Shown here: positions 16,899 to 25,269 of the stretch, one piece after another
Position numbering within the stretch: position 1 is the first letter of the stretch
How the letters are laid out: each line of letters starts with the position of its first letter
NCBI RefSeq assembly: GCF_030689685.1
Contig: NZ_JAUYEY010000008.1
Coordinates: 1 to 60,090, forward strand
Direction: 5' to 3'
Source: Polaromonas sp.
Lineage (GTDB): Bacteria; Pseudomonadota; Gammaproteobacteria; Burkholderiales; Burkholderiaceae_C
DNA length: 60,090 nucleotides
Program-made: the position numbers and the translations under genes
The notes under the pieces: model-generated
Seen by the model: only the letters and a program-made list of their open reading frames with translations
Databases searched by the model: none
Told to the model about the DNA's origin: nothing

Positions 16899-17606
16899 AT
16901 GACCACACTGCACCTGCTCAGCGGCGGCGCCGCCAAAGGACTTGTCACCACGTTGGGGGATCGCTTTCTTGCGCAGAGCGGCATGGCCATAGCAGGCCGC
17001 TTCGACGCCGTCGGCAAAATGAAGGATCAGTTGCTGGCTGGCGCGCCCTGCGACGTCGTCATCCTGACCAGCGCGCTGATCACGCAACTCACTGAAAGCT
17101 GCGATGTGGCATCGGGCAGCGCACGTCCACTGGGTCTCGTCAAAACCAGCATCGCCGTGAAAGACGGCGCCGGCGTGCCGCCGCTGGCCACGGTGGCCCA
17201 GCTCAGGCAGGCCCTGCTGGCGGCCGGCGCCATTTATTTCCCCGACCCGGTCAAGGCTACGGCCGGCATCCACTTTATGAAGGTCATGCGCCTGCTGGGG
17301 GTTGATACCGAGATGGCGGGGCGGCTGCACCCGCACCCCAACGGCGCGGCGGCGATGCACGCGCTGGCGCAATCGAGCGAGCCCAATGCCATCGGCTGCA
17401 CGCAGGCCACGGAGATCATTTTTGCGCAGGGTGTGCAACTGGCAGCCAGCCTGCCGACGGAATTTGAGCTGGCCACGGTGTACACCGCCGCAGTCAGCAG
17501 CCGCGCCCAGCAGCCGCGTGCTGCCGCCGCGCTGATCGAGCTGCTCACCAGCAAAGAAACCGCCGGGCTTCGCAGCGCTGGCGGCTTCGAGCCGCTTCCG
17601 GAGTAG
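16899..17606 (+). CDS. ModA-like substrate-binding domain protein without signal peptide
   Basis: This 235-residue protein has the type-2 periplasmic binding fold: LHLLSGGAAKGLVTTLGDRF, GKMKDQLLAGAPCDVVILT, LGLVKTSIAVKDGAG and IGCTQATEII. These resemble molybdate-binding ModA. The start at MTTLHLLS leaves no signal sequence, and I see none in frame upstream, so it is either cytosolic or exported another way. It follows the Bug gene by 80 bases on the same strand. There is no molybdate transporter nearby, so the ligand is uncertain; an organic-acid role alongside the Bug protein is possible. Confidence 0.75.
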   Translation: MTTLHLLSGGAAKGLVTTLGDRFLAQSGMAIAGRFDAVGKMKDQLLAGAPCDVVILTSALITQLTESCDVASGSARPLGLVKTSIAVKDGAGVPPLATVAQLRQALLAAGAIYFPDPVKATAGIHFMKVMRLLGVDTEMAGRLHPHPNGAAAMHALAQSSEPNAIGCTQATEIIFAQGVQLAASLPTEFELATVYTAAVSSRAQQPRAAAALIELLTSKETAGLRSAGGFEPLPE

Positions 17607-17636
17607 GTAGCAGCTAAAAAGTTGGACAGCCGCGCC

Positions 17637-18887
17637 TCAGCCGCCCGTCATCGACAGCGCATGGGCACAATGCGCTTCAAAAACCTGAGTCATCCGCTCC
17701 AGCAAGGCTCGTTCCGGCACAGTGGGCGCAGTTTCCTTAACGATGCGTTGATGCGTCTTCTTCCAGGCGGGCAGCAGTGCTTGCGCCATCTTAAGGAAGC
17801 CTTTCATGGTTTCAGGCAGGCGAAACCCGCAGTCCCCGCACAGCGCCTCCCACGAATAAGCGCCGACCGCGTCGAAGTTGTCCTCATCGCCGATATACAG
17901 CGCCAAACCAGTGTCGCCATAGGCACGCACGCACAGCAGGTCGTAAAACGGCGCGAGGCGAAAACCTTTGTCGTCAACCAGCACCGACAGGTTTTTGGCA
18001 TGGGCATCGGCATTGCCAATCAGGTAGTTGAACATCACCCATTGCTGCAACTGCAGCAAGTCGATGCCGCGCACCGGCAGACTGCGCAGAGCCGCGACCA
18101 GCTTGGGCACGCTGACCAGCCCCCCCTGGCGCTCATATTTCCAACCGGAGCCGTGGCCCAGCAACTGGCAGCCGTCAAACTGGTGCAGGCCCACGACAGT
18201 GCCGGCCACATTACGGCGGTCGTAACGCTCGACGATGTACACCGGTTCAGGGACGCGCAGAAACCATACGTCCGGCACCGGCAGCTTCAACGCCTTCCCC
18301 AGCTTCATGCACGCGTATTCATTGAGCGCACTGGGCTGGTAGCGCACCTGGCGCGTATCTGGCTTGAGGATGTGGGTCGTGGGCGATGTGCCCACGCTTT
18401 CAGACAGCTGGTTTGTGCGTTTGTCAAAACGCAGCCCCATCTTTTCCTGTGCGCCCGCCAGCGACATGGTGCTCTGCTCGTTGGACACCAGCAGCGGTGT
18501 CTGGCTGCGGATACGTTCGCTCAAGGTCTTATAAGGAAGCGCGCGGTACTGCTGCTGCCAGTTGGGCTGCGCACCTTCGGGCAGCAGTGACAAAACGCCC
18601 GGAAGCTCCTTGCCCAGTTGGCCCAGCAGTTCAAACGGGGAAGGGTCACGCAGAGCCAGTGCGGCGATGACATCGTCCAGCGCCGTGCCCTCAGGCAACA
18701 GGTTTTCAAAAAAACTGCGGATCAGCGGCCCGGTGAAGCGGGTGCCAACCAGCGCGAATTGAGACGCCAGCACGTAGCCCCCGGGCTGCTCCAGCCACTG
18801 CGCGTCATATTCAAAAAAATACTCACCGGCCTCATGTCCAAACCAGCCCAGAGGCCTGACGCCGGCCCAGACGCGCAAGCGGATCAT
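17637..18887 (-). CDS. hipA: HipA family serine/threonine kinase toxin
   Basis: This 416-residue kinase is the toxin of a type II system. The N-terminal couple_hipA region shows GPLIRSFFENLLPEG. The activation-loop/autophosphorylation area has STMSLAGAQEKMGL, and THILKPDT supplies the ATP lysine. The catalytic loop is NYLIGNADAHAKNLSVL with Asp294, followed by APFYDLL for metal binding. E. coli HipA phosphorylates glutamyl-tRNA synthetase and causes persistence. All active-site motifs look intact. Its start overlaps the hipB stop by four bases (ATGA), the usual order. The two upstream genes are unrelated. Confidence 0.93.
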   Translation of the reverse strand: MIRLRVWAGVRPLGWFGHEAGEYFFEYDAQWLEQPGGYVLASQFALVGTRFTGPLIRSFFENLLPEGTALDDVIAALALRDPSPFELLGQLGKELPGVLSLLPEGAQPNWQQQYRALPYKTLSERIRSQTPLLVSNEQSTMSLAGAQEKMGLRFDKRTNQLSESVGTSPTTHILKPDTRQVRYQPSALNEYACMKLGKALKLPVPDVWFLRVPEPVYIVERYDRRNVAGTVVGLHQFDGCQLLGHGSGWKYERQGGLVSVPKLVAALRSLPVRGIDLLQLQQWVMFNYLIGNADAHAKNLSVLVDDKGFRLAPFYDLLCVRAYGDTGLALYIGDEDNFDAVGAYSWEALCGDCGFRLPETMKGFLKMAQALLPAWKKTHQRIVKETAPTVPERALLERMTQVFEAHCAHALSMTGG

Positions 18888-19153
18888 GAGAAAGTCTCTT
18901 TTTCGGCTTGATCATGGCCTTTCGTCTCGACCACGGTTTGCCAGTCCGACAGGGTCATCGTCAAGCCCAGTCCCTCTGTCAGCTGCAATAGTTTTATCAG
19001 CGAACATCGGCCCGGATCGCTCTCGGCATCACGAATGAAGGACTCACTCACGTTGCAGACGGCGGCGGCCTGCTCTCGGGATAGGCCCTGGAGCTTGCGC
19101 TCGCCCATCAGCGCTTGAGCCAACTCTGGCAGACTCTCAACCTTAAGTTGCAT
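18884..19153 (-). CDS. hipB: HipB-like antitoxin (XRE family)
   Basis: This 89-residue DNA-binding protein has an XRE helix-turn-helix across residues 15-70: LAQALMGERKLQGLSREQAA, then VCNVSESFIRDAESD and CSLIKLLQLTEGLGL. It would bind and neutralise HipA and repress the pair. The C-terminal segment after the domain is short. The start ATG lies directly next to a dyad (19156-19176), so autoregulation is likely. It is co-transcribed with hipA through an ATGA overlap. Confidence 0.88.
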   Translation of the reverse strand: MQLKVESLPELAQALMGERKLQGLSREQAAAVCNVSESFIRDAESDPGRCSLIKLLQLTEGLGLTMTLSDWQTVVETKGHDQAEKETFS

Positions 19154-19155
19154 TA

Positions 19156-19355
19156 TTTGACCTCATGAGATCACTTTACGACAAATTCTGCGATTCGTCA
19201 TGTTTTTTTGACCTCATAAGAACAGCATCTGCTTGCCAAGGAGATTCTGTTAGCTCACAGAAGCCGTTAGCAGGAAGAAACAGCTCCCAAGAGAACAAAA
19301 TATCTCTTGACGCGCACAATATGGCCAAATTTGTTCTTATAAGATCACTTATGAG
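19156..19355. promoter_or_regulatory. Candidate HipB operator cluster
   Basis: Three related sites flank the hipB promoter. O1 is TTTGACCTCATGAGATCACT (19156-19175), O2 is TTTGACCTCATAAGAACA (19207-19224), and O3 (19332-19355) has TGTTCTTATAAGATCACT followed by TATGAG. O1 and O2 share TTTGACCTCAT. O3 shares GATCACTT with O1 and, on the opposite strand, TGTTCTTAT with O2. The region is clearly more AT-rich than its surroundings. No other gene is seen in 19154-19432. Confidence 0.5.
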
Positions 19356-19432
19356 TTAAATCTTTTAGCTCTTCGAGGCACATTCCACGGGCAAGCGTGG
19401 AGCGTGCTTCATGTTTAGGCAAAGAACCGCTT

Positions 19433-21313
19433 TCAGAGCAGCAGCGCGTTGACCCGCTTCACATAAGCCGCCGGATCATCCGGCAGCCCACCCTCGGCCA
19501 GCAGCGCCTGGTCAAACAGAATGTGGGCCAGGTCATCAAAATGCGCACTGCCTTCTAGCTTTCTGACCAGCGGGTGCTGAGCATTGATTTCCAGAATCGG
19601 CTTGACCTCGGGCGCGGATTGGCCAGCCTGCTTGAGCATACGCGCCAGCTGGGTGGACATGTCGCCGTCCTGCACCACCAGACAAGCCGGTGAATCGACC
19701 AGACGCGTGGTGGCGCGAACGTCGGTGGCCTTGTCCTTGAGTACGTCCTTGAGCCGGTCCAGCATGGGTTTGAACTGGGTCTGCGCCTCTTCCGCGGCTT
19801 TCTTTTCATCCTCGTCCTGGAGCTTGCCGAGATCGACCGCGCCTTTGGCCACCGATTGCAGCGGCGTGCCGTCAAACTCGTGCAGGTAGTTCAGCGCCCA
19901 CTCATCGACCCGGTCGGTCATGAGTAAAACTTCAATCCCCTTCTTGCGGAAGATTTCCAGTTGCGGGCTGTTTTTGCCGGCGGCCTGGGTGTCGGCCGTG
20001 ATGTAATAAATCGCGTCCTGGCCTTCCTTCATGCGTGCCTTGTAGTCGGCAAAACCCACGCTGGTGCTGTCGGTGGTTGAACTCGCAAAACGCAGCAGCA
20101 TGCCAAGGCGCTCGCGGTTGGCAAAGTCTTCACCCAGGCCCTCCTTGAGAACAGCGCCGAACTCGGCGTAAAAGCTGGCGAACTTTTCCGGCTCGTTGGC
20201 GGCCAGGTCCTCGATCATGGACAAGATACGTTTGGTGCAGCCTTCACGGATGGCCTTGACGGCGCGGCTTTCCTGCAGCAGCTCCCGCGAGACGTTGAGC
20301 GGCAGGTCCGACGAATCGACCACACCTTTGACAAAACGCAGGTAAGTCGGCAGCAGCGCCTGCGCGTCGTCCATGATGAAGACGCGCTTGACGTAGAGCT
20401 TGACGCCGGCGGCCTTGTCGCGGTTGAACAAGTCCATCGGCGCCTTGGCGGGGATGAAGAGCAGTTGTGTGTATTCGGTCGATCCTTCGACACGGTTGTG
20501 CGTGCTGGCCAGCGGCGCCTGGCTGTCATAGCTGATCTGCTTGTAGAACTCGTCGTACTGCTCGGGCGTGATGTCCTTCTTGGCGCGTGTCCACAGGGCC
20601 GCCGCCTGGTTGACGGTTTCCCACTCGTCGGTCATAGCCATCTCGCCTGGCTGGTCGTTCTCGCCCTCTTTCCAGGCTTCCTTCTTCATCAGGATGGGCA
20701 GCGAGATGTGGTCGGAGTACTTGCTGATGATGCTTTTGAGCTTCCAGGTGTTGAGGTACTCGCTGGCGTCGTCCTTCAAATGCAGGATGACGCTGGTGCC
20801 GCGCTCGGCGCGCTCCATCGTCTCGACTTCGAAGTCGCCAGTGCCAGCGCTGCTCCAGCGCACGCCTTCGGCAAGCGGCAGTCCCGCGCGGCGGCTTTCC
20901 ACCGTGATCTTGTCAGCAACGATGAAGCCCGAATAAAAACCGACACCGAACTGGCCGATCAGTTGCGCATCGTTTTTCTGGTCGCCTGAGAGTTTGGACA
21001 TGAAGTCACGCGTGCCGCTTTTGGCAATCGTGCCCAGATGCTCGACGGCGTCCTGCTGCGACAGGCCGATGCCGTTATCGGTGATCGTGATGGTTTTAGC
21101 CGCCTTGTCGAAACTGACACGCACGTCCAGGTTGGGCGCTTCTTCGTACAGGGCCGCGTTGTTGAGGCCCTCAAAGCGCAGCTTGTCACAGGCGTCAGAG
21201 GCGTTGGAGACCAGTTCGCGCAGGAAGATGTCGGGGTTGGAGTACAGCGAGTGGGTGACCAGCTTCAATAGCTGGGCGACTTCCGCCTGAAAGGAAAGGG
21301 TTTGCTTGCTCAT
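19433..21313 (-). CDS. htpG: Molecular chaperone HtpG (Hsp90)
   Basis: This 626-residue ATP-dependent chaperone has full family length. The N-terminal ATPase domain shows [20 protein letters not shown] [38 protein letters not shown] and [16 protein letters not shown]. The middle domain has VKRVFIMDD and [18 protein letters not shown]. The C-terminal dimerisation domain is intact. It is monocistronic. A sigma-32-like promoter (21360-21387) lies about 46 bases upstream of the ATG, in line with heat-shock control. Confidence 0.97.
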   Translation of the reverse strand: MSKQTLSFQAEVAQLLKLVTHSLYSNPDIFLRELVSNASDACDKLRFEGLNNAALYEEAPNLDVRVSFDKAAKTITITDNGIGLSQQDAVEHLGTIAKSGTRDFMSKLSGDQKNDAQLIGQFGVGFYSGFIVADKITVESRRAGLPLAEGVRWSSAGTGDFEVETMERAERGTSVILHLKDDASEYLNTWKLKSIISKYSDHISLPILMKKEAWKEGENDQPGEMAMTDEWETVNQAAALWTRAKKDITPEQYDEFYKQISYDSQAPLASTHNRVEGSTEYTQLLFIPAKAPMDLFNRDKAAGVKLYVKRVFIMDDAQALLPTYLRFVKGVVDSSDLPLNVSRELLQESRAVKAIREGCTKRILSMIEDLAANEPEKFASFYAEFGAVLKEGLGEDFANRERLGMLLRFASSTTDSTSVGFADYKARMKEGQDAIYYITADTQAAGKNSPQLEIFRKKGIEVLLMTDRVDEWALNYLHEFDGTPLQSVAKGAVDLGKLQDEDEKKAAEEAQTQFKPMLDRLKDVLKDKATDVRATTRLVDSPACLVVQDGDMSTQLARMLKQAGQSAPEVKPILEINAQHPLVRKLEGSAHFDDLAHILFDQALLAEGGLPDDPAAYVKRVNALLL

Positions 21314-21359
21314 GGTGATTGTTCTTGAAATAAAGAAAGGAAAAAACGGCCGCTTCAGG

Positions 21360-21387
21360 AACTGAGGGCGTGGGCGGCTATTTCAAG
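21360..21387 (-). promoter_or_regulatory. Candidate sigma-32 promoter of htpG
   Basis: Reading the minus strand, CTTGAAA (21387-21381) is a perfect sigma-32 -35 box. After 13 bases comes CCTCAGTT (21367-21360), which matches 6 of 8 positions of CCCCATNT. The placement suits htpG. Confidence 0.55.
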
Positions 21388-21437
21388 CACCGATTATCGC
21401 GGGTCAGCCGGCCTGGCCCCGACTCCGTACCGCCATG

Positions 21438-21472
21438 AAAAAACCCGCCCAGGCAGCCCTCGGCGGGTTTTT
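21438..21472. terminator. Bidirectional rho-independent terminator
   Basis: AAAAAACCCGCC (21438-21449), a 12-base loop and GGCGGGTTTTT (21462-21472) form a GC stem with an A-run before and a T-run after. It would stop transcripts in either direction upstream of htpG. Confidence 0.8.
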
Positions 21473-22037
21473 GCGTTGCGCTGCCGGGCAGCGCAGGCGC
21501 TCAAGCGATTCAAGCGCGGCCAGGGGCAGAACTGAAGGTGTTGTGCATGCGTGCTTGCACAGCCTCGGCACGCACATCAGCGCGCCTACGCTCGCTGGCC
21601 GCTGGTGTGGCAGCCAGGACGTTTCCACCATCGACCTGCAGCTGGCAGTGACGGGGCCGACACGTGTGGCCAGCGCGCCAGCACGCACGGGCCTGGCGCA
21701 ACACCTCGACGCCGGCGCGCTAGGAGCCTGGCTGAGCAGGCCGACCGCAACCACGGCCGGCCGAATCGGCCGAAACAGCACCGCACCCAGCAGCGCCACA
21801 GCCAGCAAGGCAATCAGAACCTGAGGGTGAAGCAGCAGCCCGCCATCTGCAGACGGAAGCACCTGCAGCACAAACAGGGCGATCACGGCGGCGGCGAAAA
21901 GAATGGCTCGGGCCACAGGTTCAGAAAAAGTTGTCCATGGCTTTGCGGAATATTGGAGTGGAGACGGTATCTTGACCGCGCTGAATTAGCTCCGGATTAG
22001 GTTGATGCGGCACACGAAACAACCTTGCACCCAGCAC
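21473..22037. other. Region without a convincing gene; possible small membrane ORF
   Basis: Between the terminator and the hydrolase gene no frame looks like a known protein. A minus-strand frame (21916-21404, GTG start) begins with about 65 plausible residues containing two hydrophobic helices (ILFAAAVIALFVLQVLP and VLIALLAVALLGAVLF). It then turns into low-quality sequence and reads through the terminator. It may be the remnant of a frameshifted or decayed membrane gene. I cannot support a complete CDS here. Confidence 0.3.
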
Positions 22038-23351
22038 TCAGGCCAGCCAGCGCAACAACTGGACGCACACCTGCGGGCTGTGCATCAGGGCTATGTGGCC
22101 GGTTTCCAGCGCGATCCATTGCCGGCCGGGATCGAAGGTGAGGCTGCGTGCCGGCTCGGCATGTTGACCCAGCGCACTGAACAGCGGCACCAGGCCGTCG
22201 CCCAGCCATTCACCCCGCAGCGCGCTGGCGCCTGCCGCTGGGGAAGCCGCGCCCAGCGTGGCCGCCACCGCAAAACAGGCCACCCCGACTGGCAGGGGCA
22301 AGGGCGGGCGCCGGTCGGGCGCTGCGGTGAACCGGTTCGTATCCTGCGTATCACCGGGCAACACATGACCGTAACGCAGGTCGGTGATGCCTGCGCTGCG
22401 CACCTGGCCAATCGCCGCGAAAGGACGTGTGACCGGGTTGCCGCCGAGTGCGGTGTCCACCCAGTTGCCGAGCTTTTCCAGCGGCGCGCCGTGGTGCGGC
22501 GTGCCCAGAAACACCAGATTTTTGAGCCGCGCCGGCCATAGCAGGCCCGTGGACGCCGCGCTGTGGCAGGCCGCGCGCGCCACCAGCCCCCCCATGCTGT
22601 GGGTCAGCAAGCTCAGTTCCTCCACCTCCTGCGGCCAGGCCTGCAGCAATTGCTCCAGCAGCGCGGCGAACTGCCCCCCGTTGCCGCAGATGTGCAGGCC
22701 GGTGTTGTAGTGCAGGTAGACCGGGGTGTAGCCCAATGCCCGTGCAAGTTGCTCGCCGTGCTCGTGTGCGCCGGGGTGGCCGTCGGCGCGCCACTGCAGG
22801 TCGTTCATGCACAGGCCATGAACCAGCACCAAAACCTTGCCGGTCGCTCTCGGCAGGCGCTGCGCCAGCGGGGCCCGGTCCAGCGGCAAGGGCTGGCCGT
22901 CGTGGCGCAAGCTCATGGCGATGGCCAGCGGGTTGGCGGTGTCCCGCAATTGGTCTCCCAACACACCATTGATCGCCGACAGCATGGCTTCGCGCTGCGG
23001 CGACGAGGCCTGCGGTGCTACACGCGGCGCCACACGCGACAACACCGCATCCACCGTGCCACCGGCCAGCCGCGTCACGCCCCGGATGCTGCTGTAAACC
23101 AGACCGGTGATGCCCGTCGGCCTGACACCTGAAGCGCCGGCTGCGCGGTCCACAAACTTCTGACCGGCTGCGCCAAAAGGAGCGGCAACTGCCTTGTAGA
23201 CATTGCCCTGCACTTTTTCAGCCAGCCCGGTGACGCCCAGCGTGCCGCGCGTGGCCAACTGCGCCAGGCCCTGAATATCGGACAGGTGCAAGTGTCGGCG
23301 CAAGTCAGCCAGGGCAGGGAGGCGGGGACGCGGCGGCGCAGAAGGGGACAT
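22038..23351 (-). CDS. Alpha/beta hydrolase (lipase/PGAP1-like esterase)
   Basis: This 437-residue protein has an N-terminal 150 residues that are family-specific and of unknown role. The hydrolase core starts at VLVLVHGLCMND (oxyanion HG motif, about residue 173) and has the nucleophile elbow LLTHSMGGLVARA (Ser near residue 250). NLVFLGTPHHGAPLEK follows, typical of PGAP1/lipase-like hydrolases, and the catalytic His probably lies in LETGHIALMHSP near the end. There is no clear signal peptide. It is transcribed alone. The substrate is probably an ester or lipid; not determined. Confidence 0.82.
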   Translation of the reverse strand: MSPSAPPRPRLPALADLRRHLHLSDIQGLAQLATRGTLGVTGLAEKVQGNVYKAVAAPFGAAGQKFVDRAAGASGVRPTGITGLVYSSIRGVTRLAGGTVDAVLSRVAPRVAPQASSPQREAMLSAINGVLGDQLRDTANPLAIAMSLRHDGQPLPLDRAPLAQRLPRATGKVLVLVHGLCMNDLQWRADGHPGAHEHGEQLARALGYTPVYLHYNTGLHICGNGGQFAALLEQLLQAWPQEVEELSLLTHSMGGLVARAACHSAASTGLLWPARLKNLVFLGTPHHGAPLEKLGNWVDTALGGNPVTRPFAAIGQVRSAGITDLRYGHVLPGDTQDTNRFTAAPDRRPPLPLPVGVACFAVAATLGAASPAAGASALRGEWLGDGLVPLFSALGQHAEPARSLTFDPGRQWIALETGHIALMHSPQVCVQLLRWLA

Positions 23352-23420
23352 ACCGCCATTGTCGGGGCAGGCATGCAGAGCGTCCAGCCACGGTTTTGCA
23401 GAGCGTTTTATGCGTCAAAT

Positions 23421-23473
23421 CGGGCTCCAGCCCATATGGGTCGGGCGCAAGCAGCTCCTGAAACAGGAGCAAA
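23421..23473. repeat. Dispersed GCTAT...ATAGC repeat, copy 2 (diverged)
   Basis: The sequence contains GGGCTCCAGCCCATATGGG, GGGCGCAAGCAGCT and a terminal dyad GCTCCTGAAACAGGAGC in place of the AT-rich dyad. It sits just downstream of the pseudouridine synthase stop and resembles copy 3 in the GCCCAT and GGGCG-AAGC parts. Confidence 0.5.
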
Positions 23474-23479
23474 CCTGGC

Positions 23480-24331
23480 TTAGAAACGCTCGTGCGGCGC
23501 CAGGTAGCGCCACTGCCCCACCGGCAGATGGCCCAGGTTGACCATGCCGATGCGCACACGTTTGAGCCCGGTCACAAACAACCCCACCTGCTCGCACATG
23601 CGGCGGATCTGGCGCTTTTTGCCTTCCTTGAGCACAAAGCGCAATTGCTCGGGGTTTTGCCACTCGACACGCGCTGGCCGCAGCGGCTCGCCGTCCAGGC
23701 TCAGGCCATGGCACAGCAGGGCCAGCTTTTCGGGCGGAAAAATCGCCTGCACATTGCTGCTCTCGGCGCCTTGTTCACTCCGATACGTCACCCGCACCAG
23801 GTATTCCTTTTCCACCTCGGAGTCCTCGCCGATCAGGTGGCGCGCCACGCGGCCGTCCTGCGTCAATACCAGCAGGCCAATCGAGTCGATGTCCAGCCGC
23901 CCGGCCGGCGCCAGCCCGCGCAGTTGCTCATGGCCCCAGCGCATGCGGCTGTTGCACTCGCGCCAGCGGTTTTGCGGCTGCACCAGCACCACCGCCGGCT
24001 CGTGGCCGTCTTCAGCCTGGCCGCTGACATAACCGACCGGCTTGTTGATCAGGATGGTGACCTGCTGGCGCTGCTGCTGCTCGGCCTCGCGCGCCACCTC
24101 GATGCGTGCGTTGAGCGCGACCGGCTGCCCCATCACGGCGGGCGCGCCGTTGACGCGAACCCAGCCGCGCGCAATCCAGTCGTCGGCCTCGCGGCGAGAA
24201 CACAAGCCGAGTTCGGCCATGCGTTTGTTCAGGCGGACGGTGCTGCCGGTGGACGGAGGAACAGCCGGGTCGGCCGCGCGGATGCGCGTGGCGGCGGGTT
24301 GAGGACTTGGTTTGGGGGGCTGGTCTGGCAT
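23480..24331 (-). CDS. rRNA pseudouridine synthase (RluF/RsuA family)
   Basis: This 283-residue enzyme starts at MPDQPPKPSPQP (ATG 24329-24331); the longer frame runs into a dispersed repeat. After a low-complexity N-terminus come an S4 RNA-binding domain (RLNKRMAELGLCSRREADDW) and the synthase domain with ILINKPVGYVSGQ. The catalytic-Asp motif is GRLDIDSIGLLVLTQDG, with Ser where many members have Thr. EGKKRQIRRMCEQVGL is the family C-terminal signature. Similarity is closest to RluF (23S U2604), although RsuA-type members act on 16S rRNA. It is monocistronic. Confidence 0.86.
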   Translation of the reverse strand: MPDQPPKPSPQPAATRIRAADPAVPPSTGSTVRLNKRMAELGLCSRREADDWIARGWVRVNGAPAVMGQPVALNARIEVAREAEQQQRQQVTILINKPVGYVSGQAEDGHEPAVVLVQPQNRWRECNSRMRWGHEQLRGLAPAGRLDIDSIGLLVLTQDGRVARHLIGEDSEVEKEYLVRVTYRSEQGAESSNVQAIFPPEKLALLCHGLSLDGEPLRPARVEWQNPEQLRFVLKEGKKRQIRRMCEQVGLFVTGLKRVRIGMVNLGHLPVGQWRYLAPHERF

Positions 24332-24339
24332 GAATTTAC

Positions 24340-24392
24340 TATCTATTTTATAGCAGCTTACGCCCACCACTCATGGGCTGGAGGCCCATTTT
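24340..24392. repeat. Dispersed GCTAT...ATAGC repeat, copy 3, coding for the regulator's C-terminus
   Basis: The AT-rich dyad (CTATCTATTTTATAGCAGCT), a variable middle and ATGGGCTGGAGGCCCAT are present. Read on the minus strand, it supplies the last ~14 codons and stop of the Crp/Fnr regulator (KMGLQPMSGGRKLL). Confidence 0.6.
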
Positions 24393-25103
24393 ATTTACAA
24401 AAACACTGGAGCGCAGCGCCGCCAGGTCCAGCACACGCAAGCCGCCGTATTCAATGCGTATGGTGCCCTGTGCCTGTAGGTTGGCCAAGGCCTCGTTGAC
24501 GCGCTGGCGCGACAGCCCGACCAGGTAGGCCATTTCCTGCTGGGTGATACGCAGGATTTCACCGACGCCCGGATACAGCACCGGGTTAAACAGCGCCGCC
24601 AGACTGCGCGCCACGCGCAGATCGGGGTTGTTCATGCGATCAATCTCGCGCGCCGCGATGAACTGGCCCAGGCGTTCATTGAGCTGGTTCATCACAAAGC
24701 GGTTGAAGCCGATGGAGTGGTCCAGCAGCCAGTGGAAGGTGTCCACCGGCAGGCCGGCCACCACACTTTTACGCAGCGCCTGGATGTTGTAGCGGTAAGG
24801 CTCGCGCTTGAGTGCCGTGCCCTCGCCGAACCAGCCGCCGGGCGGCACGCCGGTAAAGGTCATGGTCAAGCCTTGCGCGTTGTCGGCGCTCATCTTGAGC
24901 AGGCCTTCGACGACGCCGAACCAGTAGGTCACCGGCTTGCCGACGCGGCAGACATAGTCACCGGGCAGCGCGTCACCGACGATCAGTTCTGCGACCGCCT
25001 GCGCGCGCTCAGTCGGCAGCAGCAAACCGAGCCAGGGGATGCCGGCCAGCTCGGCGGCATCGGGCGCGCGACCGCGTTTGTAGAGAGGGAGTTCGGTGTT
25101 CAT
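24348..25103 (-). CDS. Crp/Fnr family transcriptional regulator
   Basis: This 251-residue regulator has an N-terminal cyclic-nucleotide-binding-like beta barrel (residues ~35-145, PGDYVCRVGKPVTYWFGVVEG, given in part, and GGWFGEGTAL). A C-terminal winged helix has ITQQEMAYLVGLSRQRVNEA. The cysteine cluster of FNR is absent, so it is not an oxygen sensor of that type; a ligand such as an acyl- or aryl-CoA is possible but unproven. It is divergent from the acyl-CoA synthetase/Liv operon and probably controls it. A 7-4-7 dyad lies between. The last 14 residues come from a dispersed repeat. Confidence 0.88.
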   Translation of the reverse strand: MNTELPLYKRGRAPDAAELAGIPWLGLLLPTERAQAVAELIVGDALPGDYVCRVGKPVTYWFGVVEGLLKMSADNAQGLTMTFTGVPPGGWFGEGTALKREPYRYNIQALRKSVVAGLPVDTFHWLLDHSIGFNRFVMNQLNERLGQFIAAREIDRMNNPDLRVARSLAALFNPVLYPGVGEILRITQQEMAYLVGLSRQRVNEALANLQAQGTIRIEYGGLRVLDLAALRSSVFVNKMGLQPMSGGRKLL

Positions 25104-25162
25104 GGGTCCAAGCAGGAAGAGAAACCGGATGCGGGAAAGTCCGGGGAGGGGTGTCCCCTAAA

Positions 25163-25180
25163 TTGTCGTCCAAACGACAA
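25163..25180. promoter_or_regulatory. Candidate Crp/Fnr-type operator in the divergent promoter region
   Basis: TTGTCGTCCAAACGACAA is a perfect dyad (TTGTCGT-CCAA-ACGACAA). Its core GTCGT-N4-ACGAC has the 5-4-5 spacing of FNR-type sites. It lies between the regulator (start 25103) and the synthetase (start 25270). Confidence 0.55.
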
Positions 25181-25269
25181 CTCAACGTCAAACCCAAGCC
25201 TAGGATGCCCTCATACCTCGAAGCGGCCTCCCTCCTGGGAGCTGCATCACGCTGGAGACACGTTACCGA

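Noticed and set aside
21720..21731. CTAGGAGCCTG, same 11-mer as the end of the 1091-1259 element
   Set aside because: Only one half is present and the neighbouring bases do not resemble the first element, so it may be chance.
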